A stretch of DNA of 64,000 nucleotides from Cohaesibacter marisflavi (lineage in GTDB: Bacteria; Pseudomonadota; Alphaproteobacteria; Rhizobiales; Cohaesibacteraceae): the NCBI RefSeq assembly GCF_900115225.1, contig NZ_FOVR01000018.1:23424-87423 (forward strand). Direction: 5' to 3'. The notes beneath the pieces are model-generated. The model searched no databases and was not told where the DNA came from. It saw only the letters and a program-made list of their open reading frames with translations. Shown here piece after piece: positions 36,233 through 44,754 of the stretch. The stretch's first letter is position 1; each line of letters begins with the position of its first letter. The translations under genes and the position numbers were made by a program.

Positions 36233-36501
36233 TCCAGAAGCCCAAAGGCATTTTGCTGCGAGACGCCAAGGGCGGCGGCCAGCCTTTTGCGCGCGCGCTC
36301 ATCTGGTAGCAGTCCGGAAAAGATAGGCCGAGCTGCCGCATCAGGGTAGGGGGCCTCTTGTAGGGGCATTGAGACTGAAAGGGCGGCTCCGTTGGAAGAC
36401 AGATAGTCAGGACCATAGAAGAAGCAGAGTTGCCCATCATCCATCTGAATTAGGGAGCCTGCCAAACTCTCGCGCAAATAGACATCAAGAGTGCGGCTCA
36501 T
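35245..36501 (-). CDS. hipA: HipA-like serine/threonine kinase (toxin)
   Basis: A 418-residue HipA-family kinase. The N-terminal HipB-interacting domain starts with a beta-strand and LAGSLIQMDDG; the kinase part has GAQDKLAVC near 148 (the nucleotide-binding loop), VERYDR near 225 and the catalytic NADAHAKNFSLLY near 293. HipA of E. coli phosphorylates glutamyl-tRNA synthetase and induces persistence; the target here is unknown. Its ATG overlaps the hipB stop (ATGA). Confidence 0.93.
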   Translation of the reverse strand: MSRTLDVYLRESLAGSLIQMDDGQLCFFYGPDYLSSNGAALSVSMPLQEAPYPDAAARPIFSGLLPDERARKRLAAALGVSQQNAFGLLEIIGGECAGALSLLPQGSDLPDFSSQDTEPLDEKRLSQILDLLRDRPLLGGEEGVRLSLAGAQDKLAVCVTGGQISLPKAGKPTTHILKPFIEGLDGTVENELFCMRLANRVGLQAPHVIKSSAGDTDFILVERYDRVQEADGSIAKLHQEDFCQALSVPPELKYEEEGGPGIAQSAGLIQKHTRRPAAERLAFQRMVMFHYMVGNADAHAKNFSLLYHASTPDLAPLYDVVCTAAYPRLTKKLAMQIGGRGLADTITLEQWYTLAAPTKAAQRVLRTELATMASRIEAEADALLDELHAEDLFHPILKTVRTIIGTRVKLVRDQLEKA

Positions 36502-36722
36502 GCGTCATCCTCCCGGTTGTTGACCGTGAAGGTGAGGCCAAGGGTCTGCATGACTGTTAGAGCCAGTCCCACTTGGCAACTCTCCTTGCCATGCTCCAGC
36601 TCACGCACAAAGCGCACGCCGACCCCCGATAGGGCTGCCAGTTGTTCCTGTGTCAGCGCCTGCCGTTTGCGCTCTTCTCGAATGAGCGCTCCAAGATCTT
36701 GAGAATTATCGATGTTGGCCAT
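36498..36722 (-). CDS. hipB: HipB-like antitoxin and repressor
   Basis: A 74-residue XRE-type helix-turn-helix protein (ALTQEQLAALSGVGVRFVRE near 28-47) that binds HipA and represses the operon. The ATG at 36722 is chosen; an ATG at 36728 is also in frame. Three palindromic sites lie upstream. Confidence 0.92.
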   Translation of the reverse strand: MANIDNSQDLGALIREERKRQALTQEQLAALSGVGVRFVRELEHGKESCQVGLALTVMQTLGLTFTVNNREDDA

Positions 36723-36725
36723 GAT

Positions 36726-36841
36726 CATCCCTTTCGGGACGAATCTAGCACAACTCAGTTAAAAATGCACGAAAAAGACCCGAACGGGATGAAAGGTGCC
36801 ATCAGAGTGTTGATGCGACAGAAAACATCCCGAACGGGATG
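36726..36841. promoter_or_regulatory. Three hipBA operators at 50-bp spacing
   Basis: CATCCCGAACGGGATG at 36826-36841, the related GACCCGAACGGGATG around 36777-36791 and CATCCCTTTCGGGACG at 36726-36741 share a TCCC/GGGA palindrome. Their centres are at about 36733.5, 36783.5 and 36833.5, exactly 50 bp apart. E. coli HipB binds a TATCC-N8-GGATA site, so these are likely HipB operators. Confidence 0.75.
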
Positions 36842-37362
36842 ATGCAAGAAAAATGTGATTTGTTCCTATCTCGGGCTATCGGATAGAATGGAGAAAGACG
36901 TTCGCATTCCGAATCCGCCGATCGGAAGACGTTGAGCCGAAATTTTCAGGTTGAGCTGGAAGCGAGCCTGACCTAGCCTAAGGTCTAGTGCCCAAAACGG
37001 TGCCATCCACAGGCATAAAATTTTTGGTTGCAAAATTTTTATATCGAAATTTCAATGGGTTACAGTTCTGAAAATGACATCCGCCTCGGGGCACCATCAT
37101 TTTTCCCAGCCCGTCCCACTTATGTCAACAAGTCTTTGGAATTATGGGGTTTTTAGGTCTCAGGTTTCTCGGAGTGTGTCAGGCGATTTCACCATATGCG
37201 ACCCGAGTGGGGCCATATTGGGTGCCAAGATTTTTCATGAATTCATTGATGGCCCCAATTTTAGGGTTTCATGCCACCTGACAACTCTCTTAGCATAATA
37301 ATGCAAAAAGATTGCGAACCATCTTCTTGGCCCGGTGCAGGAAGTATTCTCGCAATGATGGA
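36842..37362. other. Gap without recognisable genes
   Basis: About 520 bp between the hipBA promoter and the hydrolase gene. Short open frames exist, but none has a ribosome site or a family signature. I see no RNA gene or transposon end that I can support. Confidence 0.4.
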
Positions 37363-38265
37363 TCAGGCGCTACATCGAGATATTGCGAGGTCAGTCTCTT
37401 TTATCCAGCTCACAATTTGCGCGCAAATCTGGTCATCAATCCAATGCCCGAGCTCAGTACAGATCGTGCAACTGGCCTGAGGCATATCGCCTGCCATCTG
37501 TTGGGCAGATGTTGCCTTGATACATGGATCTTTGTCTCCGTGAAGAAAGAGAGCCCGAACCAATAGCTTTGCCAATCCGTCCCTCCAAGCCGCAGTGGCC
37601 GTCATGGCCCAGGCCTGTCGCAGGTAGCCGCCTTCATCTTGGGCGCGCTCAACAAGCGCATGGGCCAGCCTGATACTCTGCGCGCTATCGCGGGGCAATG
37701 CGCCGCGCGAAAAATAGTCGTTGCTCGATCGGATCACCTCCGATGCTTCCATCGCCGTGGCGAAAGGAAAGAAAAAGCTTTCCATCTGCCTCAAGGCTTC
37801 AGGCTCGGCGGAAATCACACTTTCACCTCCCGTGCTGCTGATTGACACAAGAGACCGCACCCGATCGTCAGCCTTCGTTGCGACAATCTGCGCGATCATG
37901 CCTCCCATGGAAAAGCCGATACAGCCAAATTGTTTCAGTTGCAGATGATTGGCCAATGCAATGACGTCATCCGCCATATCCGTGAGGTCATAGGAAGCCT
38001 GTTCTAACGCACTTCCTTTCCAGGAGAAGCCGGACGGAATCACCGAAAATGGCCCGCCACATCGGCTTGAAAGGCCGCAATCCCGATTGTCCAAGCGAAT
38101 GACTCTATGGTCTTGTGAAAGCACCTTCACAAGGGCCGGGGGCCATTCGATCAACTGCATGCCGAGGCCGGGTATCAAGATGAGGGCGGGCGCATCCGAA
38201 GACCCGTCTTGCCTGTAGCACATTCGGATGTCGCCCAACTTGGCGTAAAGATCCTGGCTCGTCAT
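37363..38265 (-). CDS. Alpha/beta hydrolase translated together with choX
   Basis: A 300-residue alpha/beta-fold hydrolase. The nucleophile Ser is in GFSMGGM near 119-125, the acid Asp in FLHGDKDPC near 255, and the His in CTELGHWID near 285. LIPGLGM and DNRDCGLSS are the usual oxyanion and cap elements. Its ATG overlaps the stop of choX, so the two are coupled. In this choline context, hydrolysis of a choline ester is a reasonable guess, not shown. Confidence 0.85.
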   Translation of the reverse strand: MTSQDLYAKLGDIRMCYRQDGSSDAPALILIPGLGMQLIEWPPALVKVLSQDHRVIRLDNRDCGLSSRCGGPFSVIPSGFSWKGSALEQASYDLTDMADDVIALANHLQLKQFGCIGFSMGGMIAQIVATKADDRVRSLVSISSTGGESVISAEPEALRQMESFFFPFATAMEASEVIRSSNDYFSRGALPRDSAQSIRLAHALVERAQDEGGYLRQAWAMTATAAWRDGLAKLLVRALFLHGDKDPCIKATSAQQMAGDMPQASCTICTELGHWIDDQICAQIVSWIKETDLAISRCSA

Positions 38266-39194
38266 GGTTTGGGTGCGAGTCCGAGATCTTTGTTAACCGC
38301 AGCGAGAGCCGAGCTACCATCCGTCGTGGAAATCCCTTCCAACCATGTATCAAGCATATCAGGGTGGTTGGCGATGACTTTGCGTGCGGCATCCATAGCG
38401 CTCATCTTGTCGTCCAGAATATAGCCCATGCCCTCGCTTTCCATGGACACAGTGAAGGTGAGTTGATCAAGCAGTTTGCCAATCTGTGGGCATTCTTTCT
38501 GATAGCCTTTGCGCACTTGCGTATGGACGGTCGCTCCGCCAAAGTTCGGGCCGTAATAGGCATCGCCCCCTTCAAGATATTTCAGATCAAAGGCCGTGTT
38601 CATGGGATGCGGTGCCCAGCCAAGAAAAGCGATCCACTTTTTGCGCTTTATCTCACGCGCAACCTGAGACAGCATGCCCTGTTCCGAGCTTTCGACAACC
38701 TTCCAGTCTCCCAGCCCAAATTCGTTCTTGGCGACAATGTCGAGCATGATATCGTTCGAGCCCGGCTCAATGCCATAAACTTTTTCGTCGAATTCATCCG
38801 CGTGTTTGGCAAGGTCTGCAAAAGAGTGAACCCCCGCGTCATATACGTAGGAGGGAACGGCCCATGTAAATTTGGCGCCTTCCAGATTGGTATGGATGGT
38901 TTCGATTTCTCCGCTATCACGATAGGCATTGAAATAGGTTTCCATCGCCGGATCCCAATATCCCATGAAGACATCCAGATCCTTGCGCTTCATGGATTCA
39001 TAGATCACGGGAATGCCGAGGATCTTGCTCTCTGTCTTGTGACCCATTCCTTCGATCAGAACCTGCGTGATTGCGGATGTGAGCGCCAGATCGGTCCAGC
39101 CCGGTTCGGCAAGACGCACCAGATTGCAATCGGCTTGAGCGGGAAGTGCTGCGGAAAAAAGAAGGGCACATGTGGTGGAAAGAAGCGATTTCAT
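38262..39194 (-). CDS. choX: Choline/betaine ABC transporter substrate-binding protein (ChoX-like)
   Basis: A 310-residue periplasmic protein with a signal peptide ending near AALPAQA and the OpuAC/ChoX fold: LAEPGWTDLALTSAI near 28, DVFMGYWDP near 75 and WIAFLGWAPHPMN near 188, holding the aromatic residues that box the trimethylammonium group. No permease or ATPase gene is next to it. It is divergent from betI and probably controlled by it. Confidence 0.85.
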   Translation of the reverse strand: MKSLLSTTCALLFSAALPAQADCNLVRLAEPGWTDLALTSAITQVLIEGMGHKTESKILGIPVIYESMKRKDLDVFMGYWDPAMETYFNAYRDSGEIETIHTNLEGAKFTWAVPSYVYDAGVHSFADLAKHADEFDEKVYGIEPGSNDIMLDIVAKNEFGLGDWKVVESSEQGMLSQVAREIKRKKWIAFLGWAPHPMNTAFDLKYLEGGDAYYGPNFGGATVHTQVRKGYQKECPQIGKLLDQLTFTVSMESEGMGYILDDKMSAMDAARKVIANHPDMLDTWLEGISTTDGSSALAAVNKDLGLAPKP

Positions 39195-39259
39195 AATTTA
39201 TGATCCTCTTGGGTTATAAATAAACCATTTGGTCAATTTACGATCTAAAATCTAATAGA

Positions 39260-39275
39260 TTGACCATAGAGTCAA
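39260..39275. promoter_or_regulatory. Probable BetI operator
   Basis: TTGAC-N6-GTCAA lies between choX and betI, 50 bases before the betI start, and TTGGTCAA sits near 39230. BetI sites are known to contain such half-sites with TTGA/TCAA character. Confidence 0.5.
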
Positions 39276-39325
39276 CCTATTCTAGAAGAAAAGCCGTATC
39301 AGGTCGGGCTAACTGGAGGGGGGCA

Positions 39326-39982
39326 ATGGGGCGAAGGAACATTTCTCAGATAAGGCGGGCAGAATATGCAGCCGCCGCTTATCGCACCTTGATGAAGCAT
39401 GGCCTTCAGGGAACGTCGCTGTCGCGCGTAGCAGAAGAAGCTGGCGCTTCGAAAGCCAATGTTCTGCACTATTACCAAAGCAAGGAAGCTCTATTGTCTG
39501 CCGCGCTGCGCTATGCCAATGCGGTCTTGTGCAAGGAAGCGATCATTCTGCTGCGGGAAGCGAAAACGCCATGGGAGCGCATCTATGCGGTTCTGGAAAC
39601 CAATCTTTCCCCTACGTCCTTTCGGACCGATGTGGCTCATGCATGGATTTCGCTTTGCGCCGGTGTGCCTCACATCACGTCGTACCAGCGCATCCAGACG
39701 GTGATCTATGCCAGAATGCGCTCGAACCTTATAGGCCCCTTGCGCAGCCTTCTGCCAGAGCAGGACGCAAATTTGATGTCTGATGTGTTAACGACTGCCG
39801 TCGATGGCCTATGGCTTCGGTGTGGCCTGAGCCTCGATGGACTAAGTCAGGACGCCGCACGGGACCAGCTCGATGCGGTGCTCGACGCACGTCTGCCAGC
39901 GAGTGAGGATCGGCAGCGGGCACGCGACCGCATGATAGACGTGTCGCGGATCATGGCAAGCATGAGCAACAACCGCTCCTGA
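39326..39982 (+). CDS. betI: TetR-family regulator BetI
   Basis: A 218-residue TetR-type regulator. The DNA-binding domain has LMKHGLQGTSLSRVAEEAGASKANVLHYYQSKEALL (near 20-55 in pieces), and the C-terminal domain resembles BetI, which is released by choline. The start at 39326 follows GGAGGGGGGC. The frame is open from 39260, but that would overlap the operator. No betA or betB is in the window. Confidence 0.85.
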   Translation: MGRRNISQIRRAEYAAAAYRTLMKHGLQGTSLSRVAEEAGASKANVLHYYQSKEALLSAALRYANAVLCKEAIILLREAKTPWERIYAVLETNLSPTSFRTDVAHAWISLCAGVPHITSYQRIQTVIYARMRSNLIGPLRSLLPEQDANLMSDVLTTAVDGLWLRCGLSLDGLSQDAARDQLDAVLDARLPASEDRQRARDRMIDVSRIMASMSNNRS

Positions 39983-40101
39983 TTCCGCAAGGACAGTGCA
40001 GATGCATCTTGCTGTCTTGGTTCGGCAACTCAGGAAAGTGCGTGTCTAGCCAACGTTGTGGTGGCCAATGGCAACTCGGCCACGAGCCAAGCTGCTTGGT
40101 T

Positions 40102-40578
40102 TTATTCTGTGGGTCTTATCTCGCCGGTATCCAACACTGGTGATGCGTCCATATCTTCAGCATTCAGCATAGCCGCCACTCTCTCAAGACTGGCCACAAG
40201 CATGGCTTGCTCCCAATTCTCCATGGCAGCGAACTTGCGCACAAATGTTTGCTGCAAAGGGTCCGGCGCATCGCGAAGCACAGCGCGTCCAGCATCTGTG
40301 AGAAGGATGTTGGTCTGTCGGCGATCCTGAGTGGATTTCTCGCGCACCGCCACACCGTCACGCACCAGCTTGTCAACCAAAGAGGTGACCGTGCCTTGCG
40401 AGACACGCATCCGCACTGAAATAGCTTTGGCCGTGGCATATCCTTGCTCGGAGACAATTTGCAAAACGCGAAACTGGGTGGGAGTGACGCCGCTGGTCTG
40501 GCGGATTTCGCGACCAAACAATTCAGTCGCGCGCACAATCCGTCTCAGGGCAATCAAGCTAGAGTCGATGCGGTCCAA
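40102..40578 (-). CDS. ectR: MarR-family regulator of ectoine synthesis (EctR-like)
   Basis: A 158-residue MarR-type repressor with winged-helix motif ISVRMRVSQGTVTSLVDKLV and the D-x-R-x-x wing (STQDRRQTNILLT). A TTG start at 40578 is chosen because GGAGG lies five bases upstream and the family homology starts there; the first ATG in frame (40683) would reach into the promoter. It is divergent from ectA, as EctR is in many halophilic proteobacteria. Confidence 0.85.
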   Translation of the reverse strand: MDRIDSSLIALRRIVRATELFGREIRQTSGVTPTQFRVLQIVSEQGYATAKAISVRMRVSQGTVTSLVDKLVRDGVAVREKSTQDRRQTNILLTDAGRAVLRDAPDPLQQTFVRKFAAMENWEQAMLVASLERVAAMLNAEDMDASPVLDTGEIRPTE

Positions 40579-40671
40579 GTGGCCTCCATTTGATGATTGG
40601 TGAAGAACACAAAGGTGTTTCAATGCGAGAATAATAGCCAGATTACTTCGATAAAGCAAAATTTTATTTAA

Positions 40672-40684
40672 TTTGATTATCAAA
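40672..40684. promoter_or_regulatory. Palindrome in the ectR-ectA promoter
   Basis: TTTGAT-T-ATCAAA is a perfect 13-bp palindrome; a looser copy TTTGATTGTTGAAA lies at 40768-40781, nearer ectA. Candidate EctR operators in a very AT-rich 257-bp intergenic region. Confidence 0.45.
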
Positions 40685-40835
40685 GCTATAATTTATAATT
40701 CTCGTGCAGAAACTCTTTATTTCTGGCTGATTTCTGTCATTTTGGGTCGAGTTTGAAATTATATTGCTTTGATTGTTGAAATTTATTGACCGCTATGTTA
40801 GTTCGATATGCGAAGCGAAAAGGAGCTCACTACAC

Positions 40836-41366
40836 ATGCAATATACCGCTAAACAGATTCACCCCGCCCGTCCCCTGTTGCGCATTCCCTGCGCCGAGGA
40901 TGGCGCCGAGATCTGGGAACTCATTCGCAATTGCCGACCACTCGATGAAAACTCGATGTATTGCAATCTTCTGCAATGTGATCATTTCGCGGACACCTGT
41001 GTGTTGGCGGAGTTGTCCGGGGAGGTCGTTGGCTGGATCTCTGCTTATATCTTACCCAATGAGCCGGACACGTTGTTTATCTGGCAGGTCGCCGTTGCGC
41101 AAAAGGCCCGCGGTCTCGGACTCGGGAGCAAGATGCTGCAGACGATCATCGACAGACCGCAATGCGAGGCTGTGACCAAGCTGCAAACAACAATCACAGA
41201 AGACAACGAAGCGTCCTGGGCTTTGTTTGGCAAATTCGCGAAAAACCAGAGCTGCGAGCTGGACTCCCAGCCCTATTACACCCAGTCGCAGCATTTTCAG
41301 GATCGCCACGATACCGAAAATCTGGTCACGATCCGGCTGGCGGAACGTGCGGCGCTGGCGGCTTGA
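40836..41366 (+). CDS. ectA: L-2,4-diaminobutyrate acetyltransferase EctA
   Basis: A 176-residue GNAT-family enzyme that acetylates diaminobutyrate, the second step of ectoine synthesis. It carries the family stretch NSMYCNLLQCDHFADTC and the acetyl-CoA loop QKARGLGLGSKM near 90-101. AAAAGGAG precedes the ATG at 40836. First gene of ectABC-ask_ect. Confidence 0.95.
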   Translation: MQYTAKQIHPARPLLRIPCAEDGAEIWELIRNCRPLDENSMYCNLLQCDHFADTCVLAELSGEVVGWISAYILPNEPDTLFIWQVAVAQKARGLGLGSKMLQTIIDRPQCEAVTKLQTTITEDNEASWALFGKFAKNQSCELDSQPYYTQSQHFQDRHDTENLVTIRLAERAALAA

Positions 41367-41440
41367 GCCTTCTGCTCGCCAAACCTGATCACCGCACCCT
41401 TTTCATTTTTCGAACGCCAAGGAAACCCCAAGGAAACCTT

Positions 41441-42727
41441 ATGTCTACAACACCCGCTAACACGGACATTTTTACACGTCGCGAATCCGATGCGCGCAGT
41501 TATTGTCGTGGCTTTGACACTGTCTTCACCTCTGCAAACGGATCAGAGATGATCGATCAAGACGGGACACGCTATATCGACTTTCTCGCAGGCTGCTCTT
41601 CGCTGAACTACGGTCACAATGACCCCGACCTCAAACAGGCCCTTATTGACCATATTCAAGCTGATGGCATTGCCCATGGTCTGGATATGCATACGGACAC
41701 CAAAGCCGCTTTCATTGAGACGTTCGAGAAGCATATTCTCACCCCGCGCAAGATGGCGCACAAAATCATGTTCACCGGGCCGACAGGTGCCAACACCGTG
41801 GAAGCTGCGATGAAGATTGCGCGCAAGGTCACGGGGCGCTCCAACATTATCGCCTTTACCAACGGGTTCCACGGTGTAACTCAAGGCGCGCTGGCGGCAA
41901 CCGGCAACGGCTATCACCGCGAAGGATCCGGAGTACCGTTAAACAACGTCACCCGCATGCCCTTTGATGGTTTCGTGGGGGAGCATAATGATACAACGGC
42001 CTTCATCGAAGCGATGCTTGTTGATCAGTCTTCGGGAATGGATGCGCCAGCAGCCATCATTCTTGAAACGGTTCAGGGCGAGGGCGGGTTAAATGCGGCC
42101 TCCGCTGAGTGGCTACGCAGCATTGCGCAGATGGCCAAAAAGGCGGGTGCATTGTTGATCGTTGATGACGTGCAAGCCGGATGCGGTCGCACCGGGCGCT
42201 TTTTCTCCTTTGAAGAAAGCGGCATTTCTCCAGACATCATCACCTTGGCCAAGTCGATCTCCGGTTTTGGCCTGCCAATGGGGCTTGTTTTGGTAAAACC
42301 GGAGCATGATGTCATGGGACCAGCGGAGCATAACGGCACCTTCCGCGGCAACACACATGCCTTTGTCACGGCGCGGGCCGCGATTGAAAAATTCTGGTCC
42401 GACAATCGCTTTGAACAGGATATTGCGCGCCGGGCAAAACTGATCGAGCAGGGTTTGCAGGCCATTGCCGACATGATCCCGGGCGCACGCCTTAAAGGAC
42501 GCGGCATGATGCGCGGCGTTGACGTGGGGAGTGGTGACCTGGCTGGAGAGATCTGTGCCCGCGCCTTCCAAAACGGGCTCATCATCGAAACTTCAGGGTC
42601 AGAGGATGAAGTGGTCAAGATCCTTGCTCCTCTGACAACACCGGACGACATGCTTCTGTCCGGTTTGGATATTCTCATCGACGCAGCACAGAATGTGCTG
42701 GGCACTTACAAATACGCAGCGGAGTAA
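41441..42727 (+). CDS. ectB: Diaminobutyrate-2-oxoglutarate transaminase EctB
   Basis: A 428-residue class III PLP aminotransferase that makes diaminobutyrate from aspartate semialdehyde and glutamate. [18 protein letters not shown] near 235-252 and the PLP lysine in [10 protein letters not shown] near 265 are clear. The ATG at 41441 follows AAGGAAAC; the frame is open upstream through ectA. Confidence 0.96.
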   Translation: MSTTPANTDIFTRRESDARSYCRGFDTVFTSANGSEMIDQDGTRYIDFLAGCSSLNYGHNDPDLKQALIDHIQADGIAHGLDMHTDTKAAFIETFEKHILTPRKMAHKIMFTGPTGANTVEAAMKIARKVTGRSNIIAFTNGFHGVTQGALAATGNGYHREGSGVPLNNVTRMPFDGFVGEHNDTTAFIEAMLVDQSSGMDAPAAIILETVQGEGGLNAASAEWLRSIAQMAKKAGALLIVDDVQAGCGRTGRFFSFEESGISPDIITLAKSISGFGLPMGLVLVKPEHDVMGPAEHNGTFRGNTHAFVTARAAIEKFWSDNRFEQDIARRAKLIEQGLQAIADMIPGARLKGRGMMRGVDVGSGDLAGEICARAFQNGLIIETSGSEDEVVKILAPLTTPDDMLLSGLDILIDAAQNVLGTYKYAAE

Positions 42728-42731
42728 CAGC

Positions 42732-43136
42732 ATGATTGTGCGCGACCTCAACGAGATTTTGAAAAGCCAACCAGATCGCGTGGTATCAGACGCCCAATGG
42801 AGCAGCATCCGCATGCTCTTGGCGAATGACAGAATGGGTTTTTCCTTCCATATCACCTTTCTGGAACCAGGCTCCGAGCACACGTTCGAATATAAGAACC
42901 ATTTCGAGAGCGTTTTTTGCATGCAGGGGAGCGGCTCGATCACCGATCTTGCGACCGGCGAAACCCACCCCATCAAACCCGGTGTGATGTATGCGCTGGA
43001 CCAACACGACCGCCATATTCTGCGGGCAGAGGAACAACTGGTCATGGCCTGTTGCTTCAACCCGCCTGTGACCGGCAAGGAAGTGCATCGCGAAGATGGC
43101 TCCTACGCCGCCGCAGAAGATCTGGAATCAGCTTGA
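42732..43136 (+). CDS. ectC: Ectoine synthase EctC
   Basis: A 134-residue cupin that cyclises N-acetyl-diaminobutyrate to ectoine. The iron ligands E59, Y87 and H95 match Glu57, Tyr85 and His93 of described EctC proteins with a shift of two. Four bases after ectB. Confidence 0.96.
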   Translation: MIVRDLNEILKSQPDRVVSDAQWSSIRMLLANDRMGFSFHITFLEPGSEHTFEYKNHFESVFCMQGSGSITDLATGETHPIKPGVMYALDQHDRHILRAEEQLVMACCFNPPVTGKEVHREDGSYAAAEDLESA

Positions 43137-43166
43137 AAGGCTCCGACATCTGTCGGATGACATCAT

Positions 43167-44603
43167 TTGACCTTCCCAAAACACACCGTCGAGAAAATCG
43201 GCGGAACCTCCATGTCGCGCATCAATGAATTGCGCGATACACTGATCATAGGTGATCGCACAGCGGAAGAGCTGTTTCACCGGATCTTTGTCGTTTCCGC
43301 CTTTGGTGGGATCACAAACCTGCTGCTGGAGCACAAGAAAACCGGCGATCCGGGTGTTTACGCGCTCTTTGCAAATGACGACAATGATCACAGCTGGCTG
43401 GATGCCTTAACCCGCGTCGGCGCAGCCATGGCAGAACGGCACAATGCGGTCTTGCACAATTCCGCAGATCGCACTCTGGCCGAGAATTTCGTGCGAGATC
43501 GGATCGAGGGCGCGCGCAATTGCCTGTTCGATCTAAGACGCCTTTGCTCTTACGGGCATTTCAGGCTTTCCAACCAGATGATGATCGTGCGTGAGCTGCT
43601 CTCCGGTCTGGGGGAAGCCCATTCCGCTTATGTGACAACGCTGATGCTCAAACGCGCCGGGGTCAATGCGCGCTTTATCGATCTCAGCGGCTGGCGTGAC
43701 GAAACCGAATGCAGTTTGCAGGAGCGCATTGCTGGCGCTTTCAAGGATGTGGATCTGACGTCGGAACTGCCCATCGTGACAGGCTATGCGCAATGCCGCG
43801 AGGGCTTGATGCGCGAATATGATCGCGGCTATTCTGAAGTCACTTTTTCCAACATCGCCGCCTATACTGGCGCAGAAGAAGCGATCATTCACAAGGAATT
43901 TCATCTCTCTTCTGCCGACCCAGCGTTGGTTGGAATAGATTCGGTTCGCAAGCTTGGCCACACAAATTACGATGTGGCAGATCAGCTTTCCAATATGGGG
44001 ATGGAAGCCATTCACCCCAATGCGGCAAAGACCTTGCGCCAATCGCAGGTCGCCCTGCGGGTTACGAATGCCTTCGATCCGTCCGATCCTGGCACGCTCA
44101 TTGACGAACAGCCCGCAGATTCCTCTGCGGTGGAGATCATTACCGGCCTCAATGTCGTGGCTCTCGAACTGTTTGAGCCTGACATGGTGGGGGTTAAAGG
44201 CTATGACGCCGAGGTTTTGGCATCCCTGAAGCGCCACAAGGTGCGCATTGCGTCGAAAACGTCGAATGCCAATGCCATTACCCACTATGTTGAAGCCCCT
44301 TTGAAGACTGTGCGGCGGGTGGTGTCGGATCTGGAAGCAATCTTTCCCTCCGCTCAGGTGAGCATCCGCAATGTTTCGATTGTCTCAGTGATCGGTCGCG
44401 ATCTTACCGGACTTAATGCCTTCTCCAAAGGCTTGGTGGCACTGGAGAAAGCCGGCATCGATGTGCTGGCAGCACAACAGTCGCCGCGCAACGTGGATAT
44501 TCAGTTTGTCGTTCCGCAAGATGCTGCTGACAGCACCGTGGTTTCCCTTCACAAGGCGCTGATTGGGGGCGCCAAAGCGAACCATCTGAAGAAAGCGGCA
44601 TGA
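43167..44603 (+). CDS. ask_ect: Ectoine-specific aspartate kinase
   Basis: A 478-residue aspartokinase of the Ask_Ect branch, which supplies aspartyl phosphate for ectoine. It begins HTVEKIGGTSM, has the regulatory ACT repeats at the C-terminus, and is the last gene of the ect operon. The only start in range is a TTG at 43167 without a strong ribosome site, so low translation is possible. An ectD hydroxylase gene is not present. Confidence 0.93.
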   Translation: MTFPKHTVEKIGGTSMSRINELRDTLIIGDRTAEELFHRIFVVSAFGGITNLLLEHKKTGDPGVYALFANDDNDHSWLDALTRVGAAMAERHNAVLHNSADRTLAENFVRDRIEGARNCLFDLRRLCSYGHFRLSNQMMIVRELLSGLGEAHSAYVTTLMLKRAGVNARFIDLSGWRDETECSLQERIAGAFKDVDLTSELPIVTGYAQCREGLMREYDRGYSEVTFSNIAAYTGAEEAIIHKEFHLSSADPALVGIDSVRKLGHTNYDVADQLSNMGMEAIHPNAAKTLRQSQVALRVTNAFDPSDPGTLIDEQPADSSAVEIITGLNVVALELFEPDMVGVKGYDAEVLASLKRHKVRIASKTSNANAITHYVEAPLKTVRRVVSDLEAIFPSAQVSIRNVSIVSVIGRDLTGLNAFSKGLVALEKAGIDVLAAQQSPRNVDIQFVVPQDAADSTVVSLHKALIGGAKANHLKKAA

Positions 44604-44612
44604 CATCATATT

Positions 44613-44652
44613 CTGATGAGGACTGCTACTTAAGGGAGCTGGTCCTCATCAG
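44613..44652 (+). terminator. Stem-loop after ask_ect
   Basis: CTGATGAGGAC (44613-44623) pairs with GTCCTCATCAG (44642-44652) in a perfect 11-bp stem with an 18-base loop. No U-run follows, so it is a probable rather than sure terminator of the ect operon. Confidence 0.5.
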
Positions 44653-44754
44653 GATGATTGAAAAGGGCGATCACCCGAGATTTGGCGCCTGAAGCAGACG
44701 GACTGATGAAAAGCACTGCTTGTATTAGGTCGTTTTTCTAAGTAATTTCCCGTT

